A DNA stretch of 64,000 nucleotides from Thermodesulfovibrio aggregans (GTDB lineage Bacteria > Nitrospirota > Thermodesulfovibrionia > Thermodesulfovibrionales > Thermodesulfovibrionaceae), in NCBI RefSeq assembly GCF_001514535.1, contig NZ_BCNO01000001.1, forward strand, positions 1 to 64,000, given 5' to 3'. Position numbers and translations under genes: made by a program. Positions 1 through 7,956 of this stretch are shown one piece after another. Below the pieces are notes generated by a model. It was not told the DNA's origin. It saw only the letters and a program-made list of their open reading frames with translations, and did no database searches. Numbering within the stretch: position 1 is the first letter of the stretch; every line of letters begins with the position of its first letter.

Positions 1-127
1 GAAGCTCTTCTATCTGTCTTTTTATTGCTTCTCTTTCAGACACTAAATTTTCAATCTCTTGATTTTTTGCTTTTAAAACTTCTTCAAGGGTATTAACTTT
101 TCTTTGTAATTCTTCCTCCTGACTTTG
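1..127 (-). pseudogene. 5'-truncated coiled-coil protein gene cut by the insertion sequence
   Basis: On the minus strand a reading frame is open from about base 127 to the window edge. It encodes a highly charged, Glu/Lys/Leu-rich heptad-like segment (begins EEELQRKVNTLEE), typical of a coiled coil. Its upstream end falls exactly at the inverted repeat of the insertion sequence, where the frame meets a TGA at 128-130. No ATG, GTG or TTG near the junction could start it, so the N-terminus seems to have been lost when the element inserted. I found no matching N-terminal half on the other side of the element (1915 onward), so a deletion may also have happened. The family cannot be named from about 40 residues. 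Confidence 0.35.
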
Positions 128-133
128 TCAGTT
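119..133 (+). repeat. Left terminal inverted repeat of the IS
   Basis: 15 bp, perfect inverted match to 1900-1914. It lies 47 bp beyond the transposase stop codon. Confidence 0.85.
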
Positions 134-179
134 AAATTTTGAAAATTATTGAAAATAAAAGATTTTTACAATGGTTTGC

Positions 180-1751
180 TTAAGCTTGTTCTTCTTCTGA
201 AACTATGTTGGAGGGTGCTTTCATCCCTACTGCTTTAAGGATTTTTCTCCCTTCTGAGGTAAGTTTGGTCTTTATATACACTTTTCTACCATCTACTTCA
301 ATCTCTACATAGTTCATCCTGTTTATAGCTTCTCTGATTTTTTCCTGAGAGATGCTCTCTCCAGCTTTCTTTATCTCTATCTCAAGGGCTCGCTCAAGTA
401 AAAAGGCTATGAAACACATCACAAAGTGCCCCCTTATTCTTCGCTCTGTCCAGTGAAATATTGGTCTAACTTCAAGATTGCTCTTCATACACCTGAAACT
501 TTCCTCTATTCTCCATAGCTCATGATAACTGTTAAGTACCTCTGTGGCTGTGAATCCTTCTTCAGAGGTCTGTATCCCAAAATATCCATCAAAGACTTCA
601 TCCTGCTTTATAGCTTCCTGGTCTATCTGATACTCCACGGTGTTCAGTGTCTTTATGTATTTCCTGCCACCTCTCTTGATGAAGGCTGTGATTAATGAGG
701 GCTTGCTTAAAAGTTCTTCCGCTTTCTGTATGAGCCTTTGCCTTTCTGCTCTGTCTTTTGCCTGCCTCTGTTTTGAATGAAAAACTATCAATCGACTGTC
801 TTCACTTTGCTTTATCTCTTTGTATCTTATGTCGTCATTGATTTCTATGTAGCCCTGTTCGTTTAGTATTTCCCTCTTTATTTTCTCAGGCAGACTCTTT
901 ATTCTTGATGCTATGATGTAACCGTAGCCTCTGTTTTTTATTGCCTCTATGTTTATTTTGCTCATCAATGCTTTGTCAGCTACTATAACTACTTTCCTTA
1001 TCCCAAATTTTTTGCTGAGTTTGTCAAGCATCACTTCAAGGGTCTTTCCTTCAAAGGTGTTGCCAGGAAATATTTCATATCCCACTGGTCTTCCTTCCAT
1101 GTCTATAAGTAATCCAAATACTACCTGAACATGATTTATTTTTCCTTCTTTGCTATATCCAAATTCCCTGAATCCATCCCTTCGTTCTGTCTCAAAGTAA
1201 AAGGTCGTGCAATCATAAAACACTACATCAACCTTTGAATTAAATAAATCCCTGCTACGATTGAATAACTCTATCTCTATGGTCTCTTTATTCTCACTTA
1301 ATACATCAAGACTCCGATAAAGATGATTGAGATGCACCTCGCAAAGTCCCATATATCTTGCCTGATGAAAATACATAGAATGCTTGCTCTTTGGTGAAAG
1401 CAGATGCTCAATGCTCATCAGAAAACAGCTTCCTACAAAATCATAGCTTGCTTTCTCTGGTTTTATCCTCCCAAGTATTTCACTCAGTCCATACCTATCC
1501 CACAACTTTTTGTATATCCTCCAGCCCCAGTTAAGAATTTCTGCATCTTTTAGTTTTTCAACCTCTACCATGTCAGCATTTAATATTTCATTGAGCCTTC
1601 TTACAAATCTTTTCATTCCAGCTGAGCCTCTTAATACATCAAGTCTTCCCATGTTGAATAATACTTCGTGTTTTACTTTGCCAGCTTCCCTGTATGAGCG
1701 GACTATCTGGACATACTGGCGATTTTTTGAACCTGTTATTTTGATGAACAT
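180..1751 (-). CDS. IS1634-family DDE transposase
   Basis: This 523-residue protein has the length and pattern of IS1634 (IS4-group) transposases, which cut and paste the element by DDE chemistry. The N-terminus (VQIVRSYREAGKVKHEV, then MGRLD) is the usual beta-rich start of the family. The first catalytic Asp is in VVFYDCTTFYFE (about residue 180), followed by the conserved block DGFREFGYSKEGK. The second Asp is in VIVADKALMSK (about 259), and the Glu is in ELWRIEESFRCMK (about 415). The frame is uninterrupted and it is the only gene in the element. Production of an active transposase is likely but not shown by sequence. Confidence 0.92.
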   Translation of the reverse strand: MFIKITGSKNRQYVQIVRSYREAGKVKHEVLFNMGRLDVLRGSAGMKRFVRRLNEILNADMVEVEKLKDAEILNWGWRIYKKLWDRYGLSEILGRIKPEKASYDFVGSCFLMSIEHLLSPKSKHSMYFHQARYMGLCEVHLNHLYRSLDVLSENKETIEIELFNRSRDLFNSKVDVVFYDCTTFYFETERRDGFREFGYSKEGKINHVQVVFGLLIDMEGRPVGYEIFPGNTFEGKTLEVMLDKLSKKFGIRKVVIVADKALMSKINIEAIKNRGYGYIIASRIKSLPEKIKREILNEQGYIEINDDIRYKEIKQSEDSRLIVFHSKQRQAKDRAERQRLIQKAEELLSKPSLITAFIKRGGRKYIKTLNTVEYQIDQEAIKQDEVFDGYFGIQTSEEGFTATEVLNSYHELWRIEESFRCMKSNLEVRPIFHWTERRIRGHFVMCFIAFLLERALEIEIKKAGESISQEKIREAINRMNYVEIEVDGRKVYIKTKLTSEGRKILKAVGMKAPSNIVSEEEQA

Positions 1752-1899
1752 GGAGATATAATACCACTGTTAAATGAATTTGTCAAGATAAAATTGAACA
1801 AATTTATAAAAAAGTTGCCACTACACTTTTTGAAAGTAAAAAATTAGAATGTAGATTTTTCAACGGTTTACAGCGATAAAATCGCAAAAATTAGCCTCC

Positions 1900-1914
1900 A
1901 ACTGACAAAGTCAG
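1900..1914 (-). repeat. Right terminal inverted repeat of the IS
   Basis: Perfect inverted copy of 119-133. It abuts a TATAAT box (1916-1921) that belongs to the flanking DNA. Confidence 0.85.
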
Positions 1915-1915
1915 G

Positions 1916-1921
1916 TATAAT
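1916..1921 (+). promoter_or_regulatory. Possible -10 box next to the IS end
   Basis: TATAAT lies 2 bp outside the right inverted repeat, about 40 bp upstream of the kinase start at 1963. A -35 element would have to lie inside the element near 1893-1898, where the sequence (AGCCTC) is poor. Either the insertion removed the original -35 or the box is fortuitous. Confidence 0.3.
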
Positions 1922-1962
1922 ATAATCACTAGGCTTAATGAAGCAATTAAAGGAGTTAAAGT

Positions 1963-3390
1963 GTGAGAGAAAACATTTTAAAAAGAATAGTAAGACTTAT
2001 GCCTGATGGAGTTTTTGCCATTGATTTATCTGGAAAGGTAGTTGTCTGGAACAGAGCTATTGAGGAGATGACAGGTATTGATGAAAAAGACATGCTCGGA
2101 AAGGGCAATTTTGAGTATGCAAACCCTTTTTATGGATTTCGGAGACCCATGCTAGTTGATTATATTTTAAATCCTCAGATGAGCTATCCAGAGCCTTTGA
2201 ACAAGAAAGAAGGCTTGATTGAAATAGAGACCTTTCTTCCAGAGCTTTACGGAGGCAGAGGTGCATGGGTAAGAATGTCCGCTTTCTGTGTAGTTGATGA
2301 AGCCTGTGACATAATTGGTGCTGTTCAGATTGTAAGAGACATTACTCCACGGAAAAAGGCTGAAATTGAGTTAAAAAAGCTTTTTAATGTTATTGAATAT
2401 TCTCCTGTAGGTGTTGCAATTTTAGAGTTTTCAGGAAAAATCACTTACTGCAATGAATCTTTTTTAAAATATACTGGATATCAAAGGGCAGTAGATAAAA
2501 ACATCTTTGAGATATTTCCACAGATATCCCTATACGAAATTCACAATAGCTATTTAAAAGAGATTAAATTTGGAGGAAAAATTTTTCGTTTAAGAGGAAT
2601 AAGACTTGAAGAAGAAAATGGATATGCCATATTCTTAACAGATATAACAGAACTGAGAAAATACGAGGAACAAATAATAATCTCTCACAAGATGGAGTCT
2701 GTAAGAAGGCTTACATCAAGCTATGCCCATGAAATAAAAAATATGCTAACAGGAATAAAAGGTTTTGCACAGCTTGCTCTTCAGACAGAAAACACTGAGC
2801 AGGCAAAATCCTATATGGAGAAACTTCTCTCAATAGTTGAATCTGTTTTAATGAACATAAAAGAGATACTTGGATTTGGTAGAGAAATCGGGAAAAATCC
2901 TGAGATTTTAGATTTAAAAGAAGTAATAAAAAACATAGTTATATTACTTAAGGCTTCCTTAAAAGAAAAAATTAATTTAGTTTTAGAATTTGAAGAAAGA
3001 CCTCTCACAGTATTTGCTGACAGGACAGACATAGAAAAAATAATTACAAATCTTGTTTTAAATGCACAGGATGCAATGCCTGAGGGTGGTGATATAAGGA
3101 TAGAGGCAAAATTAAAAAACATACCTGATAAATTTGTAAGCCTCACCGGGAAAAAAGAATTTGCAAAGAATTACATATGTTTATCCGTAGAAGACACAGG
3201 AACAGGAATTGACGAAGAAACAAAGGAGAAAATATTTGAACCATTTTTTACAACAAAGGGAGAGAAAGGCTCAGGTCTTGGGTTAACAACTGTTTATCAT
3301 ATCGTTCAGATGCTCAATGGATTTATTTTTGTTGAGAGTGAGCCAGGTAAGGGTACAAAATTTGAAATTTATATTCCTTTAAAGCAATGA
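1963..3390 (+). CDS. Soluble PAS-PAS sensor histidine kinase
   Basis: This 475-residue histidine kinase has no membrane segment, so it probably senses a cytoplasmic signal. The order is PAS domain (about 5-125), second PAS (about 140-230), HisKA with the phosphoacceptor His256 in SYAHEIKN, then a HATPase domain with an N box (NLVLNAQDAMPEGG), G1 box DTGTGID and G2 box GSGLGL. All catalytic motifs are present. The start is GTG at 1963, preceded by AAGGAG at a good distance. The stop overlaps the next gene by 4 bp (ATGA). No cognate response regulator is adjacent. The gene lies directly beside the insertion sequence, so its native upstream region may be altered. Confidence 0.9.
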   Translation: MRENILKRIVRLMPDGVFAIDLSGKVVVWNRAIEEMTGIDEKDMLGKGNFEYANPFYGFRRPMLVDYILNPQMSYPEPLNKKEGLIEIETFLPELYGGRGAWVRMSAFCVVDEACDIIGAVQIVRDITPRKKAEIELKKLFNVIEYSPVGVAILEFSGKITYCNESFLKYTGYQRAVDKNIFEIFPQISLYEIHNSYLKEIKFGGKIFRLRGIRLEEENGYAIFLTDITELRKYEEQIIISHKMESVRRLTSSYAHEIKNMLTGIKGFAQLALQTENTEQAKSYMEKLLSIVESVLMNIKEILGFGREIGKNPEILDLKEVIKNIVILLKASLKEKINLVLEFEERPLTVFADRTDIEKIITNLVLNAQDAMPEGGDIRIEAKLKNIPDKFVSLTGKKEFAKNYICLSVEDTGTGIDEETKEKIFEPFFTTKGEKGSGLGLTTVYHIVQMLNGFIFVESEPGKGTKFEIYIPLKQ

Positions 3391-3740
3391 CTGCAAAAAC
3401 TCTTCTTGAATTTATTGATTTAAGAGTAGAGAAAGAGTTCGAAAGAAAAAAGGACATTCTTGCTACTAAAGAAGACATTGCTGAGCTGAAAAGTGCCACG
3501 AGGCAGGATATAGAGGGACTTCGTTCTGATACGAAGCAGGAGATAACCAATCTTCGAGCGGAAATGAAGCAGGAGATAGCCGATCTACGAGCGGATACGA
3601 GTCAGGAAATAGCCAATCTACGAGCGGATTTAGAAGTAAAGATAGAAAAAGTTCGCGCAGATCTTATCAGATGGATGTTCATATTTTGGGCAGGTCAGAT
3701 TGGTGCTCTTATAGCAATTCTCTCACTTTTCTTTAAATAA
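3387..3740 (+). CDS. Hendecad-repeat coiled-coil protein with C-terminal membrane anchor
   Basis: A 117-residue protein of unknown function. Residues 30-95 are six consecutive 11-residue units of the form (D/E)IxxLRAxxxQ, an uninterrupted hendecad coiled coil. Residues 96-115 form one transmembrane helix (WMFIFWAGQIGALIAILSLF), so the protein is probably tail-anchored with a long cytoplasmic rod. This layout resembles the DUF1640/CCDC90-like group. It overlaps the upstream kinase stop by 4 bp and is probably cotranscribed with it. Whether the two proteins cooperate is unknown. Confidence 0.75.
   Translation: MTAKTLLEFIDLRVEKEFERKKDILATKEDIAELKSATRQDIEGLRSDTKQEITNLRAEMKQEIADLRADTSQEIANLRADLEVKIEKVRADLIRWMFIFWAGQIGALIAILSLFFK
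3474..3671 (+). repeat. Six tandem 33-bp coding repeats
   Basis: Six 33-bp units encode the hendecads of the protein above. The third to fifth units are very similar at the DNA level (CAGGAGATA then AATCTTCGAGCGGA and close variants), which suggests recent in-frame expansion. Confidence 0.7.
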
Positions 3741-3818
3741 CTTTAATTTTTCAGAGGATTTAACTCAATTTACTCAAAGACAGTAGTAAAAATTCCTTGA
3801 TTTGATTATTATAAATTC

Positions 3819-4514
3819 ATGTATTTTCCTTTGAGCATTGGAGTAGGAGGCAGTAAAAGCGGAGTTGGCAAAACTGCATTTATTGAAAAACTTATACAGA
3901 AGATTAAGAAAGAATTTGAAGATAAAGTAAATATTATCGCTGTAAAATATACAAAATCATCCCTTTATTCCTCTATTATTTCAGACCCATCAATAATTAA
4001 CAGATCCGGTAAAGATACAGAAAGACTGAAAAAAGCAGGGGCTGATTTAGTTTACTGGGTTAAGGCAACTGAGCCTGATTTATCCGATGTTGTGGCAAAA
4101 TTAAAAGAAGAAATTTTACGAGTCCTCTTGTCTTCAGTTCACATTAATACTCAGAAAACTATTTTGATTATTGAAGGTAATTCTATGGTAACAGTTATGC
4201 AACCTGATGTTATAATATTTCTTAAAGGTTGTGAAACAGAGTACATAAAATCTTCTGGAGAGGCTGTTTTAAAATTAGCAGATATAGTTATTGAAGGACA
4301 ATATTCTATGGAGGAAGTTATGACAGAGATTGAAAAGACTCAGCAGAGAAAACTTATTGAAAGACTTCTTAAAGAAAGAAGCAATGAAGGAAAGATTACA
4401 TGTGCAGAGGCAAGAAAGATTGCTGAAGAAATAGGAGTTCCTTACCTTGAAGTTGGAAGAGTAGCAAATGAGCTTAAGATAAAGATTCGTAAATGTGAGC
4501 TTGGCTGCTTCTAA
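3819..4514 (+). CDS. MobB-like P-loop GTP-binding protein
   Basis: A 231-residue protein with an N-terminal Walker A loop in GGSKSGVGKT, like MobB and related proteins of molybdopterin guanine dinucleotide synthesis that bind GTP. The middle holds an ILIIEGNS strand typical of this fold. About 50 C-terminal residues (from KLIERLLKE) look like a small added helical or winged-helix domain (ITCAEARKIAEEIGVP). No other molybdenum cofactor gene is nearby, so the substrate is uncertain and a general NTPase role is possible. No Shine-Dalgarno sequence precedes ATG 3819, and a TATTAT box at 3807-3812 would give an almost leaderless transcript. The stop overlaps the next start by 1 bp. Confidence 0.65.
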   Translation: MYFPLSIGVGGSKSGVGKTAFIEKLIQKIKKEFEDKVNIIAVKYTKSSLYSSIISDPSIINRSGKDTERLKKAGADLVYWVKATEPDLSDVVAKLKEEILRVLLSSVHINTQKTILIIEGNSMVTVMQPDVIIFLKGCETEYIKSSGEAVLKLADIVIEGQYSMEEVMTEIEKTQQRKLIERLLKERSNEGKITCAEARKIAEEIGVPYLEVGRVANELKIKIRKCELGCF

Positions 4515-5320
4515 TGGGAACTATTTTTTTTGAGCTTGCTCTAACACTTTATTTTGCAGGATTTCTTTTAAGTCTTGCTGGTATTGTAAGGAAAAAGGAT
4601 GACCTTGATAAAGCAGTTTTTTTATTAGCTCTGGCAGGTTTTATACTTCATACAATTTATCTCGTTATAAGATACATAAAATCAGGACAGGCACCTGTTT
4701 TTTCAATGCATGAAGCAACCTCTTTTTTTGCTTGGAGCATTCTTTTCATATCTCTGTGCATGAGTTTTTGTTACAGAGCAAAAGTTCTGAACTTTGGCGT
4801 AATACTCAGTTTTATCTTTATGTTTATCAGTGCTTTTTTCCCAAGAACTATTCCTTTTATAAAACCTGAGTTAAGAAGCCTGTGGATTGACATTCATGCT
4901 CTAATGGCTGTTTTTGGTATAGCCCTGTTTAGCATTGCTTTTGTTTTTAGCGTTCTTTATCTTATTCAGGAAAGGGCAATTAAATTTAAAAAATTCGGCG
5001 GTATTGAAAGAATCTTGCCAAATCTTGAAATTCTTGACAGAATAAACTACCGTCTCATATTCTGGGGTTTTCCCATTTATACCGTTGCTCTTGTTGTGGG
5101 ATTTGTTAAATACTTGAGTCTGCTTGGATTTTTACTTGATCCTAAGGAGATATGGAGTTTTCTTACATGGATTGTCTATTTAGCAATTTTTTATCTCAGG
5201 GTAAAAGGTGACTGGAGAAAGAAAAAAGCAGCCTATCTTACAATTATAGGGTTTCTTCTCATTATATTCGGATTTTTTGGTATAAATCTTTTAACAGAGA
5301 GTTTTCATAAACCGCTATGA
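4514..5320 (+). CDS. CcsA/HemX-like membrane protein
   Basis: A 268-residue integral membrane protein with about eight hydrophobic helices and the cytochrome c assembly fold (CcsA/ResC/HemX group). A conserved segment LWIDIHALMAVFGIALFSIAF carries a His that in the family contributes to haem binding. Genes of this group commonly sit just before hemA, where the product (HemX) is thought to affect glutamyl-tRNA reductase level or haem handling. Here it overlaps hemA by 4 bp. It lacks a clear WWD tryptophan-rich loop, so I favour the HemX-type role over a cytochrome c synthetase. Confidence 0.75.
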   Translation: MGTIFFELALTLYFAGFLLSLAGIVRKKDDLDKAVFLLALAGFILHTIYLVIRYIKSGQAPVFSMHEATSFFAWSILFISLCMSFCYRAKVLNFGVILSFIFMFISAFFPRTIPFIKPELRSLWIDIHALMAVFGIALFSIAFVFSVLYLIQERAIKFKKFGGIERILPNLEILDRINYRLIFWGFPIYTVALVVGFVKYLSLLGFLLDPKEIWSFLTWIVYLAIFYLRVKGDWRKKKAAYLTIIGFLLIIFGFFGINLLTESFHKPL

Positions 5321-6591
5321 ACCTTATAGTTTTAGGACTAAATCATAAAACAGCGCCAGTTGAGATTAGAGAGAAACTTGCATTTGATACCCAGGAAAGT
5401 ATCAGAGAAGGTTTGAAAAAATTAACCCAAACTGAAGGGATTAAGGAAGCTGTGATTGTGTCAACATGTAATAGAGTTGAAGTTTATGTTTGCACAAACG
5501 GAGAAAATGAAAAAATTATAAAAAGTTTAAAACAATTTCTTTCAGAATTCCACAATATACCAATAAAAGATTTTGAAAACCATCTTTATATTTTCAATAA
5601 TAAAGATGCGGTAATCCATCTTTTTAAGGTTGCATCAAGCCTTGACTCAATGATTATAGGAGAACCTCAGATTACAGGACAGGTTAAAGATTCCTTTGAA
5701 ATAGCCCTTTCTGAGAGAGCAACCTCACTTATACTTAATCATCTCATGAACAGAGCTCTCTTTACAGCTAAAAGAGTGAGAAATGAAACCCGCATTGGTG
5801 AAAACCCTGTATCTGTTAGTTATGCAGCAGTAGGACTTATTAAAAAGGTTTTTGACGATCTTTCAAAGAAATCAATTCTTCTTGTTGGTGCAGGTGAGAT
5901 GGCAGAGCTTGCAATGCGTCATCTCATAGGAAGTGGAATAAAGAATGTCTATGTTACAAACAGAACATATGAGCGTGCAAAAGAGCTTGCAAAAGAGTTT
6001 AATGGCATAGCAGTCTCCTTTGAAAATCTCAAAGAACAGATTGCAAAATCTGATATTGTCATATGTTCAACAGGTGCTCCCAACTATGTAATAACAGAGC
6101 AGATGGTTAAAGAGGTTATGCCTTTAAGGAAACATAAACCTTTATTCTTGATTGACATATCAGTGCCAAGAAATATTGATCCACTGTGTAATGAGCTTGA
6201 CAATGTCTATCTCTATAACATAGATGACCTTCAGGATGTGGTGGACTCTAACATTCTTGAAAGAAAAAAGGAGGCTGAGAAGGCTTTAAATATCATAGAG
6301 GAAGAAACGGAAAAATTCTTTCAGTGGCTTAATTCACTTCAAAGTGTGCCTGTTATTGTTTCAATTAGAAATAAGGCTGAACAGGTAAGGCAGGAAGAGC
6401 TTGAAAAATTCAAATCCCGTTTCAAAGAACTTCCACCAGAGGTTATAGCTTCTGTAGATTATCTCACTCAAAGCATCATAAATAAGATAATGCATTCTCC
6501 AACAATAGCTTTGAAGAATAACTGTGACAACAAAGAAATCCTTATTTTTGCAGCAAGGAGGTTGTTTGGAATTGACAGTGAAGAGGAATAA
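5317..6591 (+). CDS. hemA: Glutamyl-tRNA reductase
   Basis: This 424-residue enzyme makes glutamate-1-semialdehyde from glutamyl-tRNA with NADPH, the first step of C5-pathway tetrapyrrole synthesis. The N-terminal catalytic domain has the signature LNHKTAPVEIREKLAF and the active-site Cys in STCNRVEVY (about residue 50). The segment DSMIIGEPQITGQVK follows, then the NADPH-binding fold with LLVGAGEMAELAMRHL (about 189-204) and a C-terminal helical dimerisation domain. Length and motifs are normal. It overlaps the upstream hemX-like gene by 4 bp and the downstream hemC start by about 20 bp, as in a tightly coupled operon. Confidence 0.97.
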   Translation: MNLIVLGLNHKTAPVEIREKLAFDTQESIREGLKKLTQTEGIKEAVIVSTCNRVEVYVCTNGENEKIIKSLKQFLSEFHNIPIKDFENHLYIFNNKDAVIHLFKVASSLDSMIIGEPQITGQVKDSFEIALSERATSLILNHLMNRALFTAKRVRNETRIGENPVSVSYAAVGLIKKVFDDLSKKSILLVGAGEMAELAMRHLIGSGIKNVYVTNRTYERAKELAKEFNGIAVSFENLKEQIAKSDIVICSTGAPNYVITEQMVKEVMPLRKHKPLFLIDISVPRNIDPLCNELDNVYLYNIDDLQDVVDSNILERKKEAEKALNIIEEETEKFFQWLNSLQSVPVIVSIRNKAEQVRQEELEKFKSRFKELPPEVIASVDYLTQSIINKIMHSPTIALKNNCDNKEILIFAARRLFGIDSEEE

Positions 6592-7528
6592 GATAGTTAT
6601 CGGAACAAGAGGAAGCAAACTTGCACTATGGCAGGCAAACTGGGTCAAACAAAAGCTTGAAACTCTTTATCCAGAGTTAAAGATTGAGATAGAAAAAATT
6701 AAAACAACAGGAGACAAAATTATTGATGCACCACTGGCAAAGATTGGTGGTAAGGGTTTGTTTGTAAAGGAGATTGAAGAGGCATTGCTTTCAGAAAGAG
6801 TTGACCTTGCAGTTCACAGCATGAAAGATGTTCCCACTGAGATTCCTGCGGGATTACACATTTCAGCAATATGTGAAAGAGAAGACCCAAGAGATGCCTT
6901 TATAAGCATTGATGGAAAGTCTTTAAAAGAGCTTCCCCATGGAGCTTCTGTTGGAACAAGTAGCTTAAGAAGAATGATTCAGCTTAAAGCATTAAGAGAT
7001 GATCTGGAGATTAAACCTCTTAGAGGAAATGTTGATACCCGACTAAGAAAGCTTAAAGAAGGGCAGTTTCATGCAATTGTCCTTGCAATGGCTGGTTTAA
7101 AAAGGATGGGTTTTGAAAACATGGTTACAGAACTCATGCCCGAGGATTTAATGATTCCGGCAATAGGTCAGGGAGCAATCGGTATTGAAACAAGAGTTGA
7201 TGATGACTTTATAAACGAAATAATAAAACCATTGAACCATGAGGAAACAGCCATCTGTGTTTTATCAGAAAGGGCTTTTTTATCGGTAATGGGCGGAGGA
7301 TGTCAGGTTCCTCTTGCCTGTCATGCAAAGATTATAAAAAGTGACGGAGCAAGTTTTATAAAAATATTAGCCATGATAGGAGACCCTGAAGGTAAAATTC
7401 CTGCAATACGAGGTTTCCGTGAAGGAAGCATATCTCAGGCTCAAATGCTTGGTGCAGAACTTGCAGAAGAGCTACTTGAAAGAGGTGGGAATAAAATAGT
7501 TGAAAAGGTCTATTCAGAGACTAAATAA
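6572..7528 (+). CDS. hemC: Porphobilinogen deaminase (hydroxymethylbilane synthase)
   Basis: This enzyme polymerises four porphobilinogens into hydroxymethylbilane on a dipyrromethane cofactor. It has the N-terminal signature IVIGTRGSKLALWQA, the catalytic Asp region HSMKDVPTE, the Arg-rich SSLRR and PLRGNVDTR segments, and the cofactor Cys in MGGGCQVPLACHA. The frame opens further upstream (ATG 6524), but I choose TTG 6572. It lies 10 bp after a strong AAGGAGG (6555-6561) and gives a normal N-terminus; GTG 6578 is an alternative. It overlaps the end of hemA, so translational coupling is likely. Confidence 0.93.
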   Translation: MTVKRNKIVIGTRGSKLALWQANWVKQKLETLYPELKIEIEKIKTTGDKIIDAPLAKIGGKGLFVKEIEEALLSERVDLAVHSMKDVPTEIPAGLHISAICEREDPRDAFISIDGKSLKELPHGASVGTSSLRRMIQLKALRDDLEIKPLRGNVDTRLRKLKEGQFHAIVLAMAGLKRMGFENMVTELMPEDLMIPAIGQGAIGIETRVDDDFINEIIKPLNHEETAICVLSERAFLSVMGGGCQVPLACHAKIIKSDGASFIKILAMIGDPEGKIPAIRGFREGSISQAQMLGAELAEELLERGGNKIVEKVYSETK

Positions 7529-7597
7529 AAATTTATGTATTTTTCAGATACTCAAGACATAATTTGAAACTTAGAATTAACTTGAAATCGGTGTTAC

Positions 7598-7606
7598 TGT
7601 TATAAT
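7598..7606 (+). promoter_or_regulatory. Extended -10 promoter of the first toxin-antitoxin pair (leaderless)
   Basis: TGTTATAAT is an extended -10 element (TGn plus TATAAT at 7601-7606). It ends exactly 5 bp before the ATG at 7612, so transcription should start at or next to the start codon. No Shine-Dalgarno sequence exists. The same element with the same spacing precedes the second pair at 11296-11304. Confidence 0.6.
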
Positions 7607-7611
7607 GAATT

Positions 7612-7956
7612 ATGAAATTTAAATACTCTGTTGAACTCTGGGAAAAACTTTTACAGGAAAAGTATCTGGAAAGAGAAAAAACAAGACTTAGAGTTCTTGA
7701 GTCAACAATTAAAATACTTAAGGAATACTTTAAGGACAAAAAGCTTGGTTCTCTATATCTGACAGGTTCTATACTTAAAGAAGGTTTTTTTTACGAATTT
7801 TCTGACATAGATATTGCAGTGGAGGAGTTTAAAGAAGACTATTTCAGAACAGTTTGTGAACTCGATGAAATTCTTCCGTATAAAGTTGATTTAATTGAAG
7901 TTGAAAAGTGTCCTTTCAGAGAGAAACTGTTACAGGATAGTATAAAAATACTATGA
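7612..7956 (+). CDS. MNT-type nucleotidyltransferase antitoxin
   Basis: A 114-residue minimal nucleotidyltransferase. The motif GS at 52-53 followed by SDIDIAV (64-70) is the metal-binding signature of the MNT/MntA group. These proteins act as antitoxins by modifying the partner HEPN toxin (type VII systems). The stop overlaps the HEPN gene by 4 bp. The gene starts without a ribosome binding site, right after a -10 box. It lies between hemC and cobA-hemD, an unexpected place for a defence-type pair, so it is probably an acquired insertion into the haem cluster. Confidence 0.8.
   Translation: MKFKYSVELWEKLLQEKYLEREKTRLRVLESTIKILKEYFKDKKLGSLYLTGSILKEGFFYEFSDIDIAVEEFKEDYFRTVCELDEILPYKVDLIEVEKCPFREKLLQDSIKIL

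Larger units (their letters stand above)
119..1914 (-). mobile_element. IS1634-like insertion sequence, apparently complete
   Basis: A 1.8-kb element is bounded by perfect 15-bp inverted repeats (CTGACTTTGTCAGTT at 119-133 and its complement at 1900-1914). It carries one full-length transposase on the minus strand with the DDE residues present, so it looks intact and possibly active. The repeat tip is itself nearly palindromic (CTGACttTGTCAG). I see no direct target duplication in the flanks (TTCCTC on the left, GTATAA on the right), which suggests an old insertion, a later rearrangement, or slightly different true ends. Confidence 0.85.

Noticed and set aside
1510-1761. Plus-strand open frame of 83 codons over the 5' part of the transposase
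   Set aside because: It is antisense to a well-supported transposase, has no recognisable motif or ribosome binding site, and is explained by the composition of that gene.
111-1920. Target-site duplication of the insertion sequence
   Set aside because: Bases outside the two inverted repeats (TTCCTC and GTATAA) do not match, even allowing small shifts of the ends.
3474-3671. Regularly spaced repeats that might be a CRISPR array
   Set aside because: The 33-bp units are contiguous without spacers, stay in frame and encode a hendecad coiled coil.
6524-6571. Upstream ATG for hemC inside hemA
   Set aside because: It would add 16 residues not found in the family and lacks a ribosome binding site. 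TTG 6572 follows AAGGAGG and matches the family start.
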